From: Microbacterium sp. zg-B96
Lineage (GTDB): Bacteria > Actinomycetota > Actinomycetes > Actinomycetales > Microbacteriaceae
Assembly: GCF_030246865.1 (NCBI RefSeq)
Contig: NZ_CP126738.1
Coordinates: 1,488,001 to 1,552,000, forward strand
Direction of reading: 5' to 3'
Length of the DNA stretch: 64,000 bases
The first letter of the stretch is position 1; each line of letters opens with the position of its first letter. A program made the translations under genes and the position numbers. Under the pieces are notes generated by a model. The model was not told the origin of the DNA, searched no databases, and saw only the letters and a program-made list of their open reading frames with translations. Positions 1-10,324 of this stretch are shown piece after piece.

Positions 1-753
1 CAGTTCCCGCAGATCCGACTCGACGGCTTCGATCACGGACTGCACGTACTGCTCGCGCTGCGGGGTGCGCTGTTTGACGAGACTGTCGATCTCGGCGTAG
101 AGCTTCGGGTGCAGCACCGCGAACGAGAGGTCTTCCAGCTCTGACTTCACAGCCTGGATGCCGAGCCGATGTGCCAGCGGAGCGTAGATCTCGAGAGTCT
201 CGGTCGCCTTCTTCTGCGCCTTCTCGGGCGGGACGAATCCCCACGTGCGCGCGTTGTGCAGGCGGTCGGCCAGCTTGATCAGCAGCACGCGGATGTCGCG
301 CGACATCGCGACGATCATCTTGCGCACGGTCTCGGCCTGTGCCGCATCGCCGTACTTGACCTTGTCGAGCTTGGTGACGCCGTCCACGAGCATCGCGACT
401 TCGTCGCCGAAGTCGGCGGTGAGCTGGTCAAGCGGGTAGTCGGTGTCCTCGACGGTGTCGTGCAGCAGGGCGGCGGCGATCGCGCGAGGTCCCAGACCCA
501 GGTCGGCGAGGATCTGCGCGACGGCGAGGGGGTGGGTGATGTACGGCTCGCCACTCTGCCGCTTCTGACCCTCGTGGGCCTGATCGGCGGTCGCGTAGGC
601 GCGTTCGATGATCGCCAGATCACCCTTGGGGTGATGCGTCCGCACCGTGCGCAGCAGTTGGTTGACGTCATCGCGACGCGCCGCGCGCGAGAAGATGCGG
701 GGTACGAGGCGGCGCAGTGACGACGTTTGGGCGGCAGGCACCGTCTCTGTCAT
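1..753 (-). CDS. relA: RelA/SpoT bifunctional (p)ppGpp synthetase/hydrolase, N-terminal part
   Basis: Cytosolic stringent-response enzyme that makes and hydrolyses (p)ppGpp. Only the first 251 codons are present; the gene runs off the left edge of the window. The visible part is the HD hydrolase domain, with the metal-binding HD motif in LLHDTVEDT near residues 96-104 and the downstream segment KLADRLHN. The ATG at 753 begins MTETVPAAQ and follows a strong GGAGGTGA ribosome site. It is the last gene of the co-oriented yebC-ruv-yajC-secDF block, 67 bp after secF, an order also seen in other Actinobacteria. The synthetase, TGS and ACT domains lie outside the window. Confidence 0.95.
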   Translation of the reverse strand, partial: MTETVPAAQTSSLRRLVPRIFSRAARRDDVNQLLRTVRTHHPKGDLAIIERAYATADQAHEGQKRQSGEPYITHPLAVAQILADLGLGPRAIAAALLHDTVEDTDYPLDQLTADFGDEVAMLVDGVTKLDKVKYGDAAQAETVRKMIVAMSRDIRVLLIKLADRLHNARTWGFVPPEKAQKKATETLEIYAPLAHRLGIQAVKSELEDLSFAVLHPKLYAEIDSLVKQRTPQREQYVQSVIEAVESDLREL

Positions 754-820
754 GTGCTCACCTCCGGTTAACTGTCAACCCGCTTATTCTACGTCCGGCC
801 GGTTGGCGAACGCCTGAACG

Positions 821-1810
821 TCACTCTTCGCCGAGAGCGAGGGCACGCGCTGCGCGCGTCCGGGCATCGCGTTCCTTGATCGCCGGCTCGCTCTCGCGCA
901 GCAGCGAGTAAAGCGGTGCAGCGACGAACAGGGTGGAGTATGCCGCGACGATCGTGCCGACGAAGATCGACAGCGAGATGTCGGTGAGGGTCTGCGCACC
1001 GAGCCACAGCGCACCGATGAACAGGATCGCGCCGGTGGGGAGGATCGCCACGATCGTGGTGTTGATCGAGCGCACCAGGGTCTGGTTCACCGCGAGGTTG
1101 ACCGATTCGCCGAAGAGGCGCCCGGACATCTCGCCGTCCTCCAGCGTGTTCTCCCTGATCTTGTCGAACACCACCGTCGTGTCGTACAGCGCGTAGGAGA
1201 GGATCGTGAGGAACCCGATCACCGCCGCCGGGGAGATCTCGAACCCGCAGAGGGCGTAGACGCCCACCGTGATGATCAGCACGTCGACCAGGCCGATGAT
1301 GGCCGCGGCCGACATCTTCCAGGTGCGGAAGTACAGCGCGAGGATCAGGAAGGTCAGCGCGAGGAAGATCGCCAGGCCCCACAGCGACTGACGGGTGACA
1401 TCGGCGCCCCAGCTGGGACCGATGAACGAGGAAGTCACCTCGGCCGCATCGACGCCGTAGGCCTGCGCGAGGGCGGCGGAGACATCGAACGTCTCGGCAT
1501 CCGTCATCTGGTCGGTCTGCACGCGGATCGCTTCGCCGCCGATGGTCGTGACCTTCGTCGTGGCGTCGGGGACGACCGACTGCACTGCTTCGGTTGCCAG
1601 CGCCTGGTCGGTCTCGGCGACGTTGGAGACGGTGAACTGCGAGCCGCCGGTGAACTCGATCGAGAACTGGATGGGGCGCAGCAGCGGCACCAGGGCCGAA
1701 CCGATCACCAGGATGGCCGCGAGGATGAACCACACGCGACGCTTGCCAACGAACGGGAACGAGGTCTTGCCGGTGTAGAGGTCGTTGCCGACGCTGCTCA
1801 TGGTGCGCAT
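821..1810 (-). CDS. secF: Protein translocase subunit SecF
   Basis: Membrane component that uses the proton-motive force with SecD to complete protein export through SecYEG. The 329-residue product has one N-terminal membrane segment (about residues 27-46, RVWFILAAILVIG), a periplasmic-type loop starting with the family signature FTGGSQFTV, and a C-terminal cluster of five hydrophobic segments (about 150-310). Its ATG overlaps the secD stop codon (ATGA), with an AAGGAGG site ten bases upstream, so it is translationally coupled. An internal ATG three codons later (MSSVGND) is an alternative start. Confidence 0.97.
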   Translation of the reverse strand: MRTMSSVGNDLYTGKTSFPFVGKRRVWFILAAILVIGSALVPLLRPIQFSIEFTGGSQFTVSNVAETDQALATEAVQSVVPDATTKVTTIGGEAIRVQTDQMTDAETFDVSAALAQAYGVDAAEVTSSFIGPSWGADVTRQSLWGLAIFLALTFLILALYFRTWKMSAAAIIGLVDVLIITVGVYALCGFEISPAAVIGFLTILSYALYDTTVVFDKIRENTLEDGEMSGRLFGESVNLAVNQTLVRSINTTIVAILPTGAILFIGALWLGAQTLTDISLSIFVGTIVAAYSTLFVAAPLYSLLRESEPAIKERDARTRAARALALGEE

Positions 1811-3537
1811 CAGTGGTCGCCCTCCTTCGTGCGGATCGAATCGCTTCCGCGCTTGCTGGCGGCCAACTCGGCTTGCTTGCGCTCGGCGATCGTCTGCCGC
1901 CGTTCGGCCTCGCCCTTGGCGCGGCTCGCGCGCTTTCCGGCCGCGCCCTTGGCCGCGATCGTGGGATTGCGGAACTGCGCGCGCCCCCGGTAGACCGCGC
2001 CGAGCGCTTCGGGATCGAGCCCGGAAAGCGGATGGCCGGACCCGAAGAACCGGGTGCGGGCGAGCAGTTGCAGCACCGGGTGGGTGAACAGGATGAAGAT
2101 GACGATGTCGATGACGGTGGTCAGCCCCAGCGTGAAGGCGAAGCCCTTGACCGTGGCATCGGCAAGCACGTACAGCACGACGGCGGCGAGGATGTTGATC
2201 GACTTGGAGATGTAGATCGTGCGCTTCGCGCGGCCCCAGCCGTCTTCCACCGCGCCGGTGATGCTCTTGCCGTCGCGCAACTCGTCACGGATTCGTTCGA
2301 AGTACACGATGAACGAGTCGGCGGTGAAGCCGATCGAGACGATCACACCCGCGACGCCGGCCAGCGACAGGCGGAAGCCCATCCGCCACGCCAGGATGCA
2401 CAGGGCGAGGTAGGTGAGCACGCCCATGACCAGCAGGGAAGCGATGATGATGAACCCGAGCGCGCGGTAGACCACGACCGAGTACAGCGCCACGAGCGCC
2501 AGACCGATCAGGCCGGCGATCAGACCGATCTGCAGTTGCTGCGAGCCGAGCGTGGCCGAGATCGTGCTGGAGCTTTGCACCTCGAAGCTCAGCGGCAGGG
2601 CGCCGTACTTGAGCTGGTCGGCGAGGGTCTGGGCCGACTCCTGCGTGAAGCTGCCGGTGATCTGCGGCTTGCCGTCGAGGATCACGGCGTTCATCGACGG
2701 AGCAGACAGCACGTCGCCGTCCAGCACGAACGCGAACTGGTTCAGCGGTGCGGTCTGGTTGTACAGCCGCTGGCTGATCTTGCCGAACGTGTCGGTGCCC
2801 TCGTTGTCGAAGACGAGGTTCACGGCCCACTGGCCGTTCTGCTGCACGATGCCGTGACTCGCATCGGAGATCGCCGAACCGTCCAGCTCTACCGGGCCCA
2901 GGAGGTACTTGACCGTGCCCGACGGGTCACAGGTGATCAGCGGCTCGTTCGCCGGCGCCGACGCGGGGTCGTTCGCCGGATCCGCGCAGTCGTAGGCGAG
3001 GAACGCGGCCTCCAGGGCCGGGGTCACCCACGCCATGTCGCTACCGTTTGTGGGCTCGGTGGTGGGCTCGGACGGCAGTGCCGGGTCCGGAGTGGGATAG
3101 GGCGTCTCGGCGCCGTCTTCGCCGACGAACGTGTTCGCCGGCGCGCCGGTGTACAGCACGGCGCGCAACTGCAGCTGAGCGGAGCGCTCGATGCGCTCCC
3201 GTGTCGCCTCGTCGGCCTCACCGGGGATCTGCACCACGATGTTGCGGCCACCCTCGGTGGTCACATCCGCCTCGCCGACGCCGGAGGCATCCACGCGCTG
3301 ACGGATGATCGTCACCGCCTGGTCCATCTGCTCGGCAGTGGGATTGGCGCCGTCCTCGGTCTGCGCCTCCAGGACGATCTGGGTGCCGCCCTGCAGGTCG
3401 AGGGCGAGTTCGGGGAGCCAGGAGCTCTTGCCGAACACGTGCACGCCGAGCGCGTTGATGCCGAACATGATGGCGGTGATGACCAGGAGTCCGGTCAGTG
3501 CGCGCCAGGCATGCCGGACGGGAGTGGGAGTGGCCAC
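1810..3537 (-). CDS. secD: Protein translocase subunit SecD
   Basis: Partner of SecF in the Sec export machinery. The 575-residue protein has a first membrane segment at about 13-32, the conserved LDLQGGTQIVLEA motif just after it, a long extracytoplasmic region (about 60-330) that contains a Thr/Pro/Glu-rich insert near 135-170, and five C-terminal membrane segments with the RIRDELRDGKS loop typical of SecD. The C-terminal tail is Lys/Arg-rich and probably cytosolic. It lies 44 bp after yajC and overlaps secF by one base, so yajC-secD-secF is a classical operon. Confidence 0.97.
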   Translation of the reverse strand: MATPTPVRHAWRALTGLLVITAIMFGINALGVHVFGKSSWLPELALDLQGGTQIVLEAQTEDGANPTAEQMDQAVTIIRQRVDASGVGEADVTTEGGRNIVVQIPGEADEATRERIERSAQLQLRAVLYTGAPANTFVGEDGAETPYPTPDPALPSEPTTEPTNGSDMAWVTPALEAAFLAYDCADPANDPASAPANEPLITCDPSGTVKYLLGPVELDGSAISDASHGIVQQNGQWAVNLVFDNEGTDTFGKISQRLYNQTAPLNQFAFVLDGDVLSAPSMNAVILDGKPQITGSFTQESAQTLADQLKYGALPLSFEVQSSSTISATLGSQQLQIGLIAGLIGLALVALYSVVVYRALGFIIIASLLVMGVLTYLALCILAWRMGFRLSLAGVAGVIVSIGFTADSFIVYFERIRDELRDGKSITGAVEDGWGRAKRTIYISKSINILAAVVLYVLADATVKGFAFTLGLTTVIDIVIFILFTHPVLQLLARTRFFGSGHPLSGLDPEALGAVYRGRAQFRNPTIAAKGAAGKRASRAKGEAERRQTIAERKQAELAASKRGSDSIRTKEGDH

Positions 3538-3580
3538 GAGTGGTCAGCTTTCTCGGACGCCGCCGAGGCGGCGAGGCGGA

Positions 3581-4033
3581 TCAGGCCTGGGGCTTGGTGC
3601 CCGGGTCGGTGTCGGTCGACTCACCCGAAGCGCGCTTGCGGTCGTCGTCGATCGAAGTGATCTCGCCGTCGGCGACATCGGCGATGTACTCGGCCTCGTC
3701 AGCCTCGGCTACGGCGAACTCGTCTTCGGTGACGACGCCGTCGGCAGGATCGATGACCCGCAGGATGGCCTGGCTGTGGACCTTGATGTCGACGCCGGGG
3801 GCGATCTCGACGATCGCGGGCTGGTCGAGGTTCTCGGGGTCGTACGCGACGATCGTGCCGTACAGGCCGCCCTGCAGCAGCACCTCGGCACCGGGGACGG
3901 TCTGCTGGGCCTTGGCCTCCTGCTCCGCCTTCTGCTTCTGCATGCGGCGACGCGAGCTCCAGAACATGAAGACCAGCAGCAGGCCGAGGAGGATGATGAG
4001 GCCGTACTCGGCGAAGAAGACAGCGAAGTCCAT
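3581..4033 (-). CDS. yajC: Preprotein translocase subunit YajC
   Basis: Small accessory subunit of the SecDF-YajC complex. The 150-residue form starting MDFAVFFAEYG has one N-terminal membrane helix (about residues 8-27, GLIILLGLLLVFMFW), a Lys/Arg/Gln-rich stretch, then the YajC core with VPGAEVLLQGGLYGTIV and an acidic tail. A longer reading frame begins 17 codons earlier, but those residues do not resemble the family, and the helix would then not be N-terminal. The chosen ATG lacks a good ribosome site, so the start is only fairly sure. Confidence 0.93.
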   Translation of the reverse strand: MDFAVFFAEYGLIILLGLLLVFMFWSSRRRMQKQKAEQEAKAQQTVPGAEVLLQGGLYGTIVAYDPENLDQPAIVEIAPGVDIKVHSQAILRVIDPADGVVTEDEFAVAEADEAEYIADVADGEITSIDDDRKRASGESTDTDPGTKPQA

Positions 4034-4112
4034 GGAGGTGGGATCACTTTCGGTTCGGGTCTGCCGGTGGGGGCAGCCCAGCAAGGGAGAATGCGGCGAG
4101 AGCCTTCAGTGA

Positions 4113-5168
4113 TTATAGGTCATCGACGCGCAGCACCCCGTCGGCGTGCGGCACACGAAGATGCGCGTATGCCTCGGGCGTCGCGATGCGACCACGCGGG
4201 GTGCGTCCCATGAATCCGATACGCACGAGATACGGCTCCACGACCGACTCGATGGTCTCAGCTTCTTCACCGACGGTGACCGCCAGTGTGCTCAGCCCCA
4301 CCGGTCCACCGCGGAACCGTCGCACGACGGCGTCGAGCACCGCGCGGTCCAGTCGATCCAGACCGATCGGGTCGACGTCGTACAGCTCCAGCGCCGCCTG
4401 GACATCGGCGTGGGTGGCAGCCGGTCCCCCGTCGGCGGCGCTGGTGCGACCCGACTCGCCGTGCACGATCACGTAGTCCCGCACGCGGCGCAGCAGCCGG
4501 TTGGCGATGCGGGGGGTGCCGCGCGAACGGCGGGCGATCTCGGAACGCGCCTGCTGCGGCAGCCCCAGGCCCAGCACCATCGCGGAGCGCTCGATGACCC
4601 GCTCCAGCTCTTCGGGCTCGTAGTACTCCAGATGGGCGGTGAAGCCGAAGCGGTCGCGCAGCGGGTTGGGAAGCATGCCGGAGCGGGTGGTCGCCCCCAC
4701 GAGGGTGAACGGCGCCAGCTCCAGCGGGATGCTGGTGGCGCCGGCGCCCTTTCCCACCATGATGTCGATGCGGAAGTCCTCCATCGCGAGGTACAGCATC
4801 TCTTCGGCGGAGCGGGCCATGCGGTGGATCTCGTCGATGAACAGCACTTCGCCTGGTGTGAGGCTCGACAGCAGCGCCGCCATGTCGCCGGCGTGCTGGA
4901 TGGCAGGACCCGACGACAGCCGCAGCGGCCGTTCGCTCTCGTGCGCGACGATCATCGCCAGCGTCGTTTTGCCGAGCCCCGGCGGCCCGGAAAGCAGGAT
5001 GTGGTCGGCGGGGCGCTGCTGGATGCGCGCGGCTTCCAGCAGCAGCTGCAGCTGGCCGCGCACCTTCTGCTGGCCGACGAACTCGGCCAGTGACGCCGGA
5101 CGCAGCGCGCCCTCGACGGCGAGTTCGATGTCGTCCTGCGGCTCGGCGGGGTCGATCACGTCATCCAC
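4113..5168 (-). CDS. ruvB: Holliday junction branch migration DNA helicase RuvB
   Basis: AAA+ motor that drives branch migration of Holliday junctions with RuvA. The 351-residue product has the Walker A motif GPPGLGKTT, Walker B followed by DEIHR, the GATTRSGML sensor region, and a C-terminal winged helix with [14 protein letters not shown]. It starts at a GTG that overlaps the end of ruvA by 8 bp, so expression is coupled. The length matches the family. Confidence 0.98.
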   Translation of the reverse strand: MDDVIDPAEPQDDIELAVEGALRPASLAEFVGQQKVRGQLQLLLEAARIQQRPADHILLSGPPGLGKTTLAMIVAHESERPLRLSSGPAIQHAGDMAALLSSLTPGEVLFIDEIHRMARSAEEMLYLAMEDFRIDIMVGKGAGATSIPLELAPFTLVGATTRSGMLPNPLRDRFGFTAHLEYYEPEELERVIERSAMVLGLGLPQQARSEIARRSRGTPRIANRLLRRVRDYVIVHGESGRTSAADGGPAATHADVQAALELYDVDPIGLDRLDRAVLDAVVRRFRGGPVGLSTLAVTVGEEAETIESVVEPYLVRIGFMGRTPRGRIATPEAYAHLRVPHADGVLRVDDL

Positions 5169-5796
5169 CGGCAGGCTCCTTGCGGGCGGGACCCAGGTGG
5201 GCGAGAGTCAGCCGCAGCAGGGTGGAGACATTGGTGCGGTCGCCATCGGAGGCCGCATCGGCGACGGGGCCGGCGGCTTCCGCCGCGATCCGCTCGCTCC
5301 AGCCGAGACCGACGAGGGCGGCCACCACCTGGGCGAGCACCTTCTCGTGCGGCGTGCCGGCACCCGGGGCGGCTGTGGCTCCCGCCGCGAGGGCGATGTC
5401 CTGCAGCTTGCCTGCCAGCTGCACCACGATGAGCTTCGCGGTCTTCGGCCCGATGCCCGACACCCGGCGGAACGGCGCATCGTCCTCGTCGGCGACGGCC
5501 TGGGCGATCTGGGACACGGTGAGGGCGGCGAGCACACCCAGCGCCGACTTCGGCCCGACGCCGGAGACGCTGATCAGCTGCAGGAAGACGGCGAGCTCGT
5601 CGCGGGACTGGAACCCGAACAGCGCCAGCGCGTCTTCGCGCACCACCAGGTGCGTGTGCAACACGATCTCGTCACCCACATGGAATCCGCGGGACAGCTG
5701 CGGGGTCACCGCGATGGAGAAGCCGACGCCGCCGACGTCGACGATGACGGTGTCGGAATCGAGGTGCAGCACGCGGCCGCGGGCGGAGGAGATCAT
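5161..5796 (-). CDS. ruvA: Holliday junction DNA helicase subunit RuvA
   Basis: Junction-recognition subunit that loads RuvB. The 211-residue protein begins [15 protein letters not shown] (OB-fold domain), has the two helix-hairpin-helix segments ([17 protein letters not shown] and [19 protein letters not shown], about residues 75-130), an Ala-rich flexible linker (about 135-150), and the C-terminal RuvB-binding three-helix domain. It is located between ruvC and ruvB on the same strand, as usual. Confidence 0.98.
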   Translation of the reverse strand: MISSARGRVLHLDSDTVIVDVGGVGFSIAVTPQLSRGFHVGDEIVLHTHLVVREDALALFGFQSRDELAVFLQLISVSGVGPKSALGVLAALTVSQIAQAVADEDDAPFRRVSGIGPKTAKLIVVQLAGKLQDIALAAGATAAPGAGTPHEKVLAQVVAALVGLGWSERIAAEAAGPVADAASDGDRTNVSTLLRLTLAHLGPARKEPAGG

Positions 5797-5860
5797 GCCC
5801 CGAGCCTACGGCCGGGTTCGGACGTTTGTTCGAGCGACACGCACACCCGCCGCCTGGGGG

Positions 5861-6436
5861 TCACCGCTTCGCGAGGCGTGCGGCATCCGCCCAGGCACGC
5901 TGCGCCGGGGTGAGCGCAGCCGCCGGTGTGCCGCCGCCGGACGATGCCCCACCTCGCCACGCGTGACACAGCGCCAGCGCGAGGGCGTCGGCGGCGTCGG
6001 CGGGCTGCGGCAGCGCGTCCAGCCGCAGGACGCGGGCGACCATCGTCTGCACCTGCAGCTTGTCGGCGGAGCCGTAGCCGGTGACGGCTGCCTTCACCTC
6101 GGAGGGCGTATGGGTGGCGGCGGGCAGGCCCCGCTCCCCCGCCAGCAGCAGCGCGATGCCGCTGGCCTGCGCAGTGCCCATGACGGTGCTGCGGTTCTGC
6201 TGCGCGAAGACGCGCTCCACAGCGACGACATCGGGCAGGTGCTCGTCCATGACGGCGCGCAGCCCCGCCGCGATCGCCGCGAGGCGCTGCTCGATCGGCA
6301 TCGACGGCTCGGTGCGCACGACGCCCACGTGCACGAGCGTCGCGGAGCGGTTGCGCGCCACGTCGACGACACCGACGCCGCAGCGGGTCAGGCCGGGGTC
6401 GACGCCGAGCACGCGGAGGATGCCGGAGGATGCCAC
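5861..6436 (-). CDS. ruvC: Crossover junction endodeoxyribonuclease RuvC
   Basis: Resolvase that cuts Holliday junctions. The acidic catalytic residues are visible: the Asp in [11 protein letters not shown] near residue 13, the Glu in VVAVERVF, and the pair in [15 protein letters not shown]. At 191 residues it has the family length plus a short Ala-rich tail. It starts at GTG 6436. It lies 64 bp upstream of ruvA and 64 bp downstream of yebC on the same strand. Confidence 0.97.
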   Translation of the reverse strand: MASSGILRVLGVDPGLTRCGVGVVDVARNRSATLVHVGVVRTEPSMPIEQRLAAIAAGLRAVMDEHLPDVVAVERVFAQQNRSTVMGTAQASGIALLLAGERGLPAATHTPSEVKAAVTGYGSADKLQVQTMVARVLRLDALPQPADAADALALALCHAWRGGASSGGGTPAAALTPAQRAWADAARLAKR

Positions 6437-6500
6437 CGGATCACGCTAACCCGCCCGTCTCGGCATCCGTCCCAGGCGCACCGCAGGCGCCCAGGTGAGA

Positions 6501-7265
6501 TCACTCCTCGTGCGCGCTCTCCAGCTCCGCCTGCACCTCGGGGGTCAGATCGAAGTTGCTGAACACGTTCTGCACGTCGTCGCTGTCTTCGAGTGCGTCG
6601 ATGAGGCGGAAGACCTTGCGTGCGGTGTCGGCGTCGATCTCGACTTTGAGGTTCGGGACGAACTCCACATCGGCCGACTCGTAGTCGATGCCGGCGTCCT
6701 GCAGCGCCGTGCGCACCTTCACGAGGTCAGAGGCCTCGGTGATGACCTCGAACCCCTGCCCGTGGGGCAGGATCTCCTCGGCGCCGGCGTCGAGGACGGC
6801 CAGCATGACGTCGTCCTCGGTCGTGTTCTCCGAGGACACCACGATGACGCCCTTGCGGGTGAAGTTGTAGGCGACGCTGCCGGGGTCGGCGAGATTGCCG
6901 CCGTTGCGCGACAGTGCCGTGCGCACTTCGGCCGCGGCGCGGTTCTTGTTGTCGGTCAGACACTCGATCATGAGTGCCACCCCGTTGGGGCCGTAGCCCT
7001 CGTACATGATCGAGGTGTACTCGACGGCCTCTCCCCCGATGCCCGCACCGCGCTTGATGGCGCGGTCGATGTTGTCGTTGGGGACGGACGTCTTCTTCGC
7101 CTTCTGAATGGCGTCGTAGAGCGTCGGGTTGCCTGCGAGATCCGCACCGCCGAGCTTGGCAGCGACCTCGATGTTCTTGATGAGCTTGGCGAACGACTTG
7201 GCGCGGCGACTGTCGATGACGGCCTTCTTGTGCTTCGTCGTCGCCCACTTGGAGTGGCCGGACAT
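6501..7265 (-). CDS. yebC: YebC/PmpR-family protein (TACO1-like)
   Basis: Member of the YebC family, annotated as transcriptional regulators; relatives (TACO1, YebC) also help ribosomes through difficult proline-rich stretches. The 254-residue sequence starts with the diagnostic [21 protein letters not shown] and contains [17 protein letters not shown] and [17 protein letters not shown]. It is the first gene of the run leading to ruvCAB. No separate operator was seen. Confidence 0.95.
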   Translation of the reverse strand: MSGHSKWATTKHKKAVIDSRRAKSFAKLIKNIEVAAKLGGADLAGNPTLYDAIQKAKKTSVPNDNIDRAIKRGAGIGGEAVEYTSIMYEGYGPNGVALMIECLTDNKNRAAAEVRTALSRNGGNLADPGSVAYNFTRKGVIVVSSENTTEDDVMLAVLDAGAEEILPHGQGFEVITEASDLVKVRTALQDAGIDYESADVEFVPNLKVEIDADTARKVFRLIDALEDSDDVQNVFSNFDLTPEVQAELESAHEE

Positions 7266-7360
7266 GCGCCAAGTCTACGGGGCGCGGCCGTCACCGCATC
7301 GCCCATCCGTGCGCAACCGGGAGGGTGGTGGCGCTGCCCCGACCGGAGGACACTTTCGTC

Positions 7361-8740
7361 ATGGACGAGAGGCAGCGGGCCCTTGCCGCCGCGCACGCCG
7401 CGGCGGACGCCTTCTTCGACGGACTGGACGAGCGACCGGTGTGGCCGCGGGCGAGCCTGGACGAGATGCTCGAGACGTTCTCCGGCCCGCTTCCGGAGGA
7501 CGGGACGGATGCCGCCGATGTCGTGGCCGAGCTCGCGGCCAAGGCCGATCCCGGTCTGGTCGCGATCCCCGGCGGGCGGTTCTTCGGATTCGTGATCGGG
7601 GCGACGCTTCCGGCTGCATTGGCCGCGGACTGGTTGGTGTCGGTGTGGGACCAGAACTCCGGCTCCTCCACCATGACCACGTCCATCGTGGCGCTGGAGC
7701 GCACCGCGGGGTTGTGGGTGTGCGAGTTGCTGGGACTGCCGCCGGCATCGTCGGTGGGATTCGTCACCGGGGCGCAGATGTCGAACTACGTGTGTCTGGC
7801 CGCGGCTCACAACGCCGTGCTGCGCGAAGCCGGGTGGGACATGGCCCGGCGGGGGCTGCGCGGGGCACCGCCGGTGCGGTTCGTCGTGGGAGCCGATCGA
7901 CACGGGGCCATCGATCGCTCGTTGCGCTTCGGCGGAGTCGGCTCGGACGAGATCACCGTCGTGGCATCCGACGAGGAAGGGCGGATGCTCCCCGACGCGC
8001 TTGCCGAGGCGCTCGCGACAGGGGACGGACCGGCGGTGGTGTGCCTGCAGGCCGGTGAGGTGCACACCGGCGCGTTCGACCCGTTCGCTGAGCTCATCCC
8101 GATCGCGCGCCGGTCGGGTGCCTGGGTGCACGTCGACGGCGCGTTCGGGTTGTGGGCGGCTGCCGCCCCGGCGCTGCGGGACCTGACTGCCGGTGTCGGC
8201 GGCGCCGACTCGTGGTCGACCGACGCGCACAAGACCCTCAACGTGCCGTATGACTGCGGCATGGCGATCGTGCGGGACTCGGCCGATTCGATCGCGATGT
8301 TCCACGCCGGCGGTGACTACCTCATACACACGAGCCTGGACCCGTGGGACGTCACGCCCGAGCTGTCACGTCGCGGCCGGGGCGTGCCGGCGTGGGCCGC
8401 GCTGCGTGCGCTGGGCAGGCGCGGTGTGGCGGAGCTCGTCGAGCGGCTGCATCGTCGCGCCAAGCAGCTTGAGCAGGGGCTGCGCGCCATCCCTGGGATC
8501 ACCGTCATCAACGACGTGGTCTACACGCAGGTGATGTTCCGCCTCGATGCCGACGAGGCCACCCGCGCACTCGGGGCCGCGATCCTCGCCGATGGCACCG
8601 CGGCGCTCACCGGCGCGCAGTGGCGCGGCAGGGCCGTGCTGCGCTGCTCGATGTCGAGCTGGGCCACCACCCCCGAAGACGTCGATCGCACCCTTGCTGC
8701 GATCGCGCGCCTCGCGCGGGAGGTCGCCGCGGGCGCCTGA
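7361..8740 (+). CDS. PLP-dependent decarboxylase/aminotransferase-like protein
   Basis: A 459-residue fold-type I pyridoxal-phosphate enzyme resembling the group II amino-acid decarboxylase family (aromatic amino-acid and glutamate decarboxylase relatives). The cofactor lysine is K291 in STDAHKTLNVPYDCG, preceded by the HVDGAFGLW stretch that holds the cofactor-binding Asp. The start MDERQRA at 7361 follows GGAGGA at good spacing; a longer frame back to 7325 lacks this. It converges on pdxT with a 12-bp gap. The substrate cannot be read from the sequence; an actinobacterial aminotransferase is the main alternative. Its position beside PLP synthesis genes may be incidental. Confidence 0.85.
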   Translation: MDERQRALAAAHAAADAFFDGLDERPVWPRASLDEMLETFSGPLPEDGTDAADVVAELAAKADPGLVAIPGGRFFGFVIGATLPAALAADWLVSVWDQNSGSSTMTTSIVALERTAGLWVCELLGLPPASSVGFVTGAQMSNYVCLAAAHNAVLREAGWDMARRGLRGAPPVRFVVGADRHGAIDRSLRFGGVGSDEITVVASDEEGRMLPDALAEALATGDGPAVVCLQAGEVHTGAFDPFAELIPIARRSGAWVHVDGAFGLWAAAAPALRDLTAGVGGADSWSTDAHKTLNVPYDCGMAIVRDSADSIAMFHAGGDYLIHTSLDPWDVTPELSRRGRGVPAWAALRALGRRGVAELVERLHRRAKQLEQGLRAIPGITVINDVVYTQVMFRLDADEATRALGAAILADGTAALTGAQWRGRAVLRCSMSSWATTPEDVDRTLAAIARLAREVAAGA

Positions 8741-8752
8741 GTCCGGTGCGGG

Positions 8753-9343
8753 TCAGGCGGCGCGCATCAGCTCCAGCAGCAGTGCGTGGAAGCGGTGCTC
8801 CCCCGTCATCTCGGGATGGAACGCGGTGCCCAGCAGCGTGCCCTGGCGCACCGCGACGACGCTGCCGTCCTCGAGCGTCGCCAGCGGCTCCACCCCCGGG
8901 CCCGCCTGGATCACCCGCGGCGCGCGGATGAACACCGCGTGCACGGGGCGGTCCCCCAGCGCCGGCACGTCGAGGTCGGTCTCGAAGGAGTCGACCTGAC
9001 CACCGAACGCGTTGCGCTGCACCGTCACGTCGATGCCGCCGAAGGTCTGCTGCCCCGGGGCGCCGTCGGTGATGCGATCGGCCAGCAGGATCAGCCCGGC
9101 GCACGTGCCGTACACCGGCATCCGCTCGGCGATGCGCTCACGCAGCGGCTGAAAGAGGCCGAACGCCCGCGACAGCTTGTCGATGACGCTCGATTCGCCG
9201 CCGGGCACCACGAGACCGTCGACGGATGCCAGTTCGGCGGGGGTCCGCACCGGCACCGCCTCCGCCCCCAGGAGCGTCAGCACCCGCAGGTGCTCGCGCA
9301 CGTCGCCCTGCAGGGCGAGCACGCCGGCGCGGGGTCGGGCCAC
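8753..9343 (-). CDS. pdxT: PLP synthase glutaminase subunit PdxT
   Basis: Glutaminase that supplies ammonia to PdxS for one-step pyridoxal 5'-phosphate synthesis. The 196-residue protein shows [12 protein letters not shown] at the N-terminus, [11 protein letters not shown], the nucleophile Cys81 in [12 protein letters not shown], and the His/Glu pair in [14 protein letters not shown]. It starts at GTG 9343, two bases beyond the pdxS stop, so the two are translated together. Confidence 0.97.
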   Translation of the reverse strand: MARPRAGVLALQGDVREHLRVLTLLGAEAVPVRTPAELASVDGLVVPGGESSVIDKLSRAFGLFQPLRERIAERMPVYGTCAGLILLADRITDGAPGQQTFGGIDVTVQRNAFGGQVDSFETDLDVPALGDRPVHAVFIRAPRVIQAGPGVEPLATLEDGSVVAVRQGTLLGTAFHPEMTGEHRFHALLLELMRAA

Positions 9344-9345
9344 GA

Positions 9346-10236
9346 CTACCAGCCGCGGTCGGCCAGGCGGTGCGGCGCCGCCAGGTCGGCGACGTTGATG
9401 CCCACCATCGCCTCACCCAGGCCCCGCGACACCTCCGCGACGACCTTGGCGTCGTCGTAGAACGTCGTGGCCTTGACGATCGCCGCTGCCCGCTCTGCCG
9501 GGTTGCCGCTCTTGAAGATGCCGGATCCCACGAACACGCCGTCGGCGCCCAGTTGCATCATCATCGCGGCGTCGGCAGGGGTGGCCACGCCACCGGCGAC
9601 GAACAGCACGACGGGCAGCTGCCCCGTCTCGGCGACTTCGGCCACCAGGTCGTACGGTGCCTGCAGCTCCTTCGCCGCGACGTACAGCTCATCCCGGCTC
9701 ATCGAGCGCAGCGCGGCGATTTCCCCCTTGATCTTGCGGATGTGCTTGGTGGCCTCGGATACGTCGCCGGTGCCTGCCTCGCCCTTGGACCGGATCATCG
9801 CCGCACCCTCGGTGATGCGTCGCAGCGCCTCGCCCAGGTTCGTCGCGCCGCAGACGAACGGCACCGTGAAGCCCCACTTGTCGATGTGGTTGGCGTAGTC
9901 GGCGGGTGAGAGCACCTCGGACTCGTCGATGTAGTCGACACCGAGGTGCTGCAGGACCTGCGCCTCGACGAAGTGGCCGATGCGGGCCTTGGCCATCACC
10001 GGGATGGACACCGACGCGATGATGTCGTCGATGAGGTCGGGGTCGCTCATGCGGGCCACTCCCCCCTGCGCGCGGATGTCGGCGGGGACGCGTTCGAGGG
10101 CCATCACGGCGACGGCGCCGGCATCCTCGGCCAGGCGGGCCTGCTCCGCGGTGACGACATCCATGATGACGCCGCCCTTGAGCATTTCGGCGAGACCGCG
10201 CTTGACGCGGGCACTCCCGGTGGTGGTGGTGGACAT
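9346..10236 (-). CDS. pdxS: Pyridoxal 5'-phosphate synthase subunit PdxS
   Basis: Synthase subunit that condenses ribose 5-phosphate, glyceraldehyde 3-phosphate and ammonia into PLP. The 296-residue form starting [14 protein letters not shown] carries KGGVIMDVV, the catalytic Lys in [16 protein letters not shown], the [10 protein letters not shown] loop, and [11 protein letters not shown] with the second lysine. A GGAGGGGAG ribosome site lies upstream of the ATG at 10236; an in-frame extension of ten residues looks spurious. It heads the pdxST operon and is divergent from pdxR, which probably controls it. Confidence 0.98.
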   Translation of the reverse strand: MSTTTTGSARVKRGLAEMLKGGVIMDVVTAEQARLAEDAGAVAVMALERVPADIRAQGGVARMSDPDLIDDIIASVSIPVMAKARIGHFVEAQVLQHLGVDYIDESEVLSPADYANHIDKWGFTVPFVCGATNLGEALRRITEGAAMIRSKGEAGTGDVSEATKHIRKIKGEIAALRSMSRDELYVAAKELQAPYDLVAEVAETGQLPVVLFVAGGVATPADAAMMMQLGADGVFVGSGIFKSGNPAERAAAIVKATTFYDDAKVVAEVSRGLGEAMVGINVADLAAPHRLADRGW

Positions 10237-10324
10237 GGCCGGCTCCCCTCCGGCGCGTCGACGCACCGCTTGATCTTTGACCTATGCCAGAAGCTAGCAT
10301 GTCCTGAGCTGTAGGTTCAGAGGG
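10237..10324. promoter_or_regulatory. Divergent pdxS/pdxR promoter region
   Basis: An 88-bp gap between pdxS (minus) and pdxR (plus) must hold both promoters. On plus, TTGATC (from about 10272) and TAGCAT (from about 10296) can serve as -35/-10 elements for pdxR. Just downstream lies an imperfect symmetric stretch CTGAGCTGTAGGTTCAG, a candidate PdxR site. The MocR autoregulation model is from known PdxR proteins; the element itself is inferred. Confidence 0.4.

Noticed and set aside
1813..3660. Long open frame on the plus strand opposite secD
   Set aside because: It is an antisense shadow: secD on minus has all family motifs, and the plus frame is an Arg/His/Ala/Gly-rich composition artefact of GC-rich codons.
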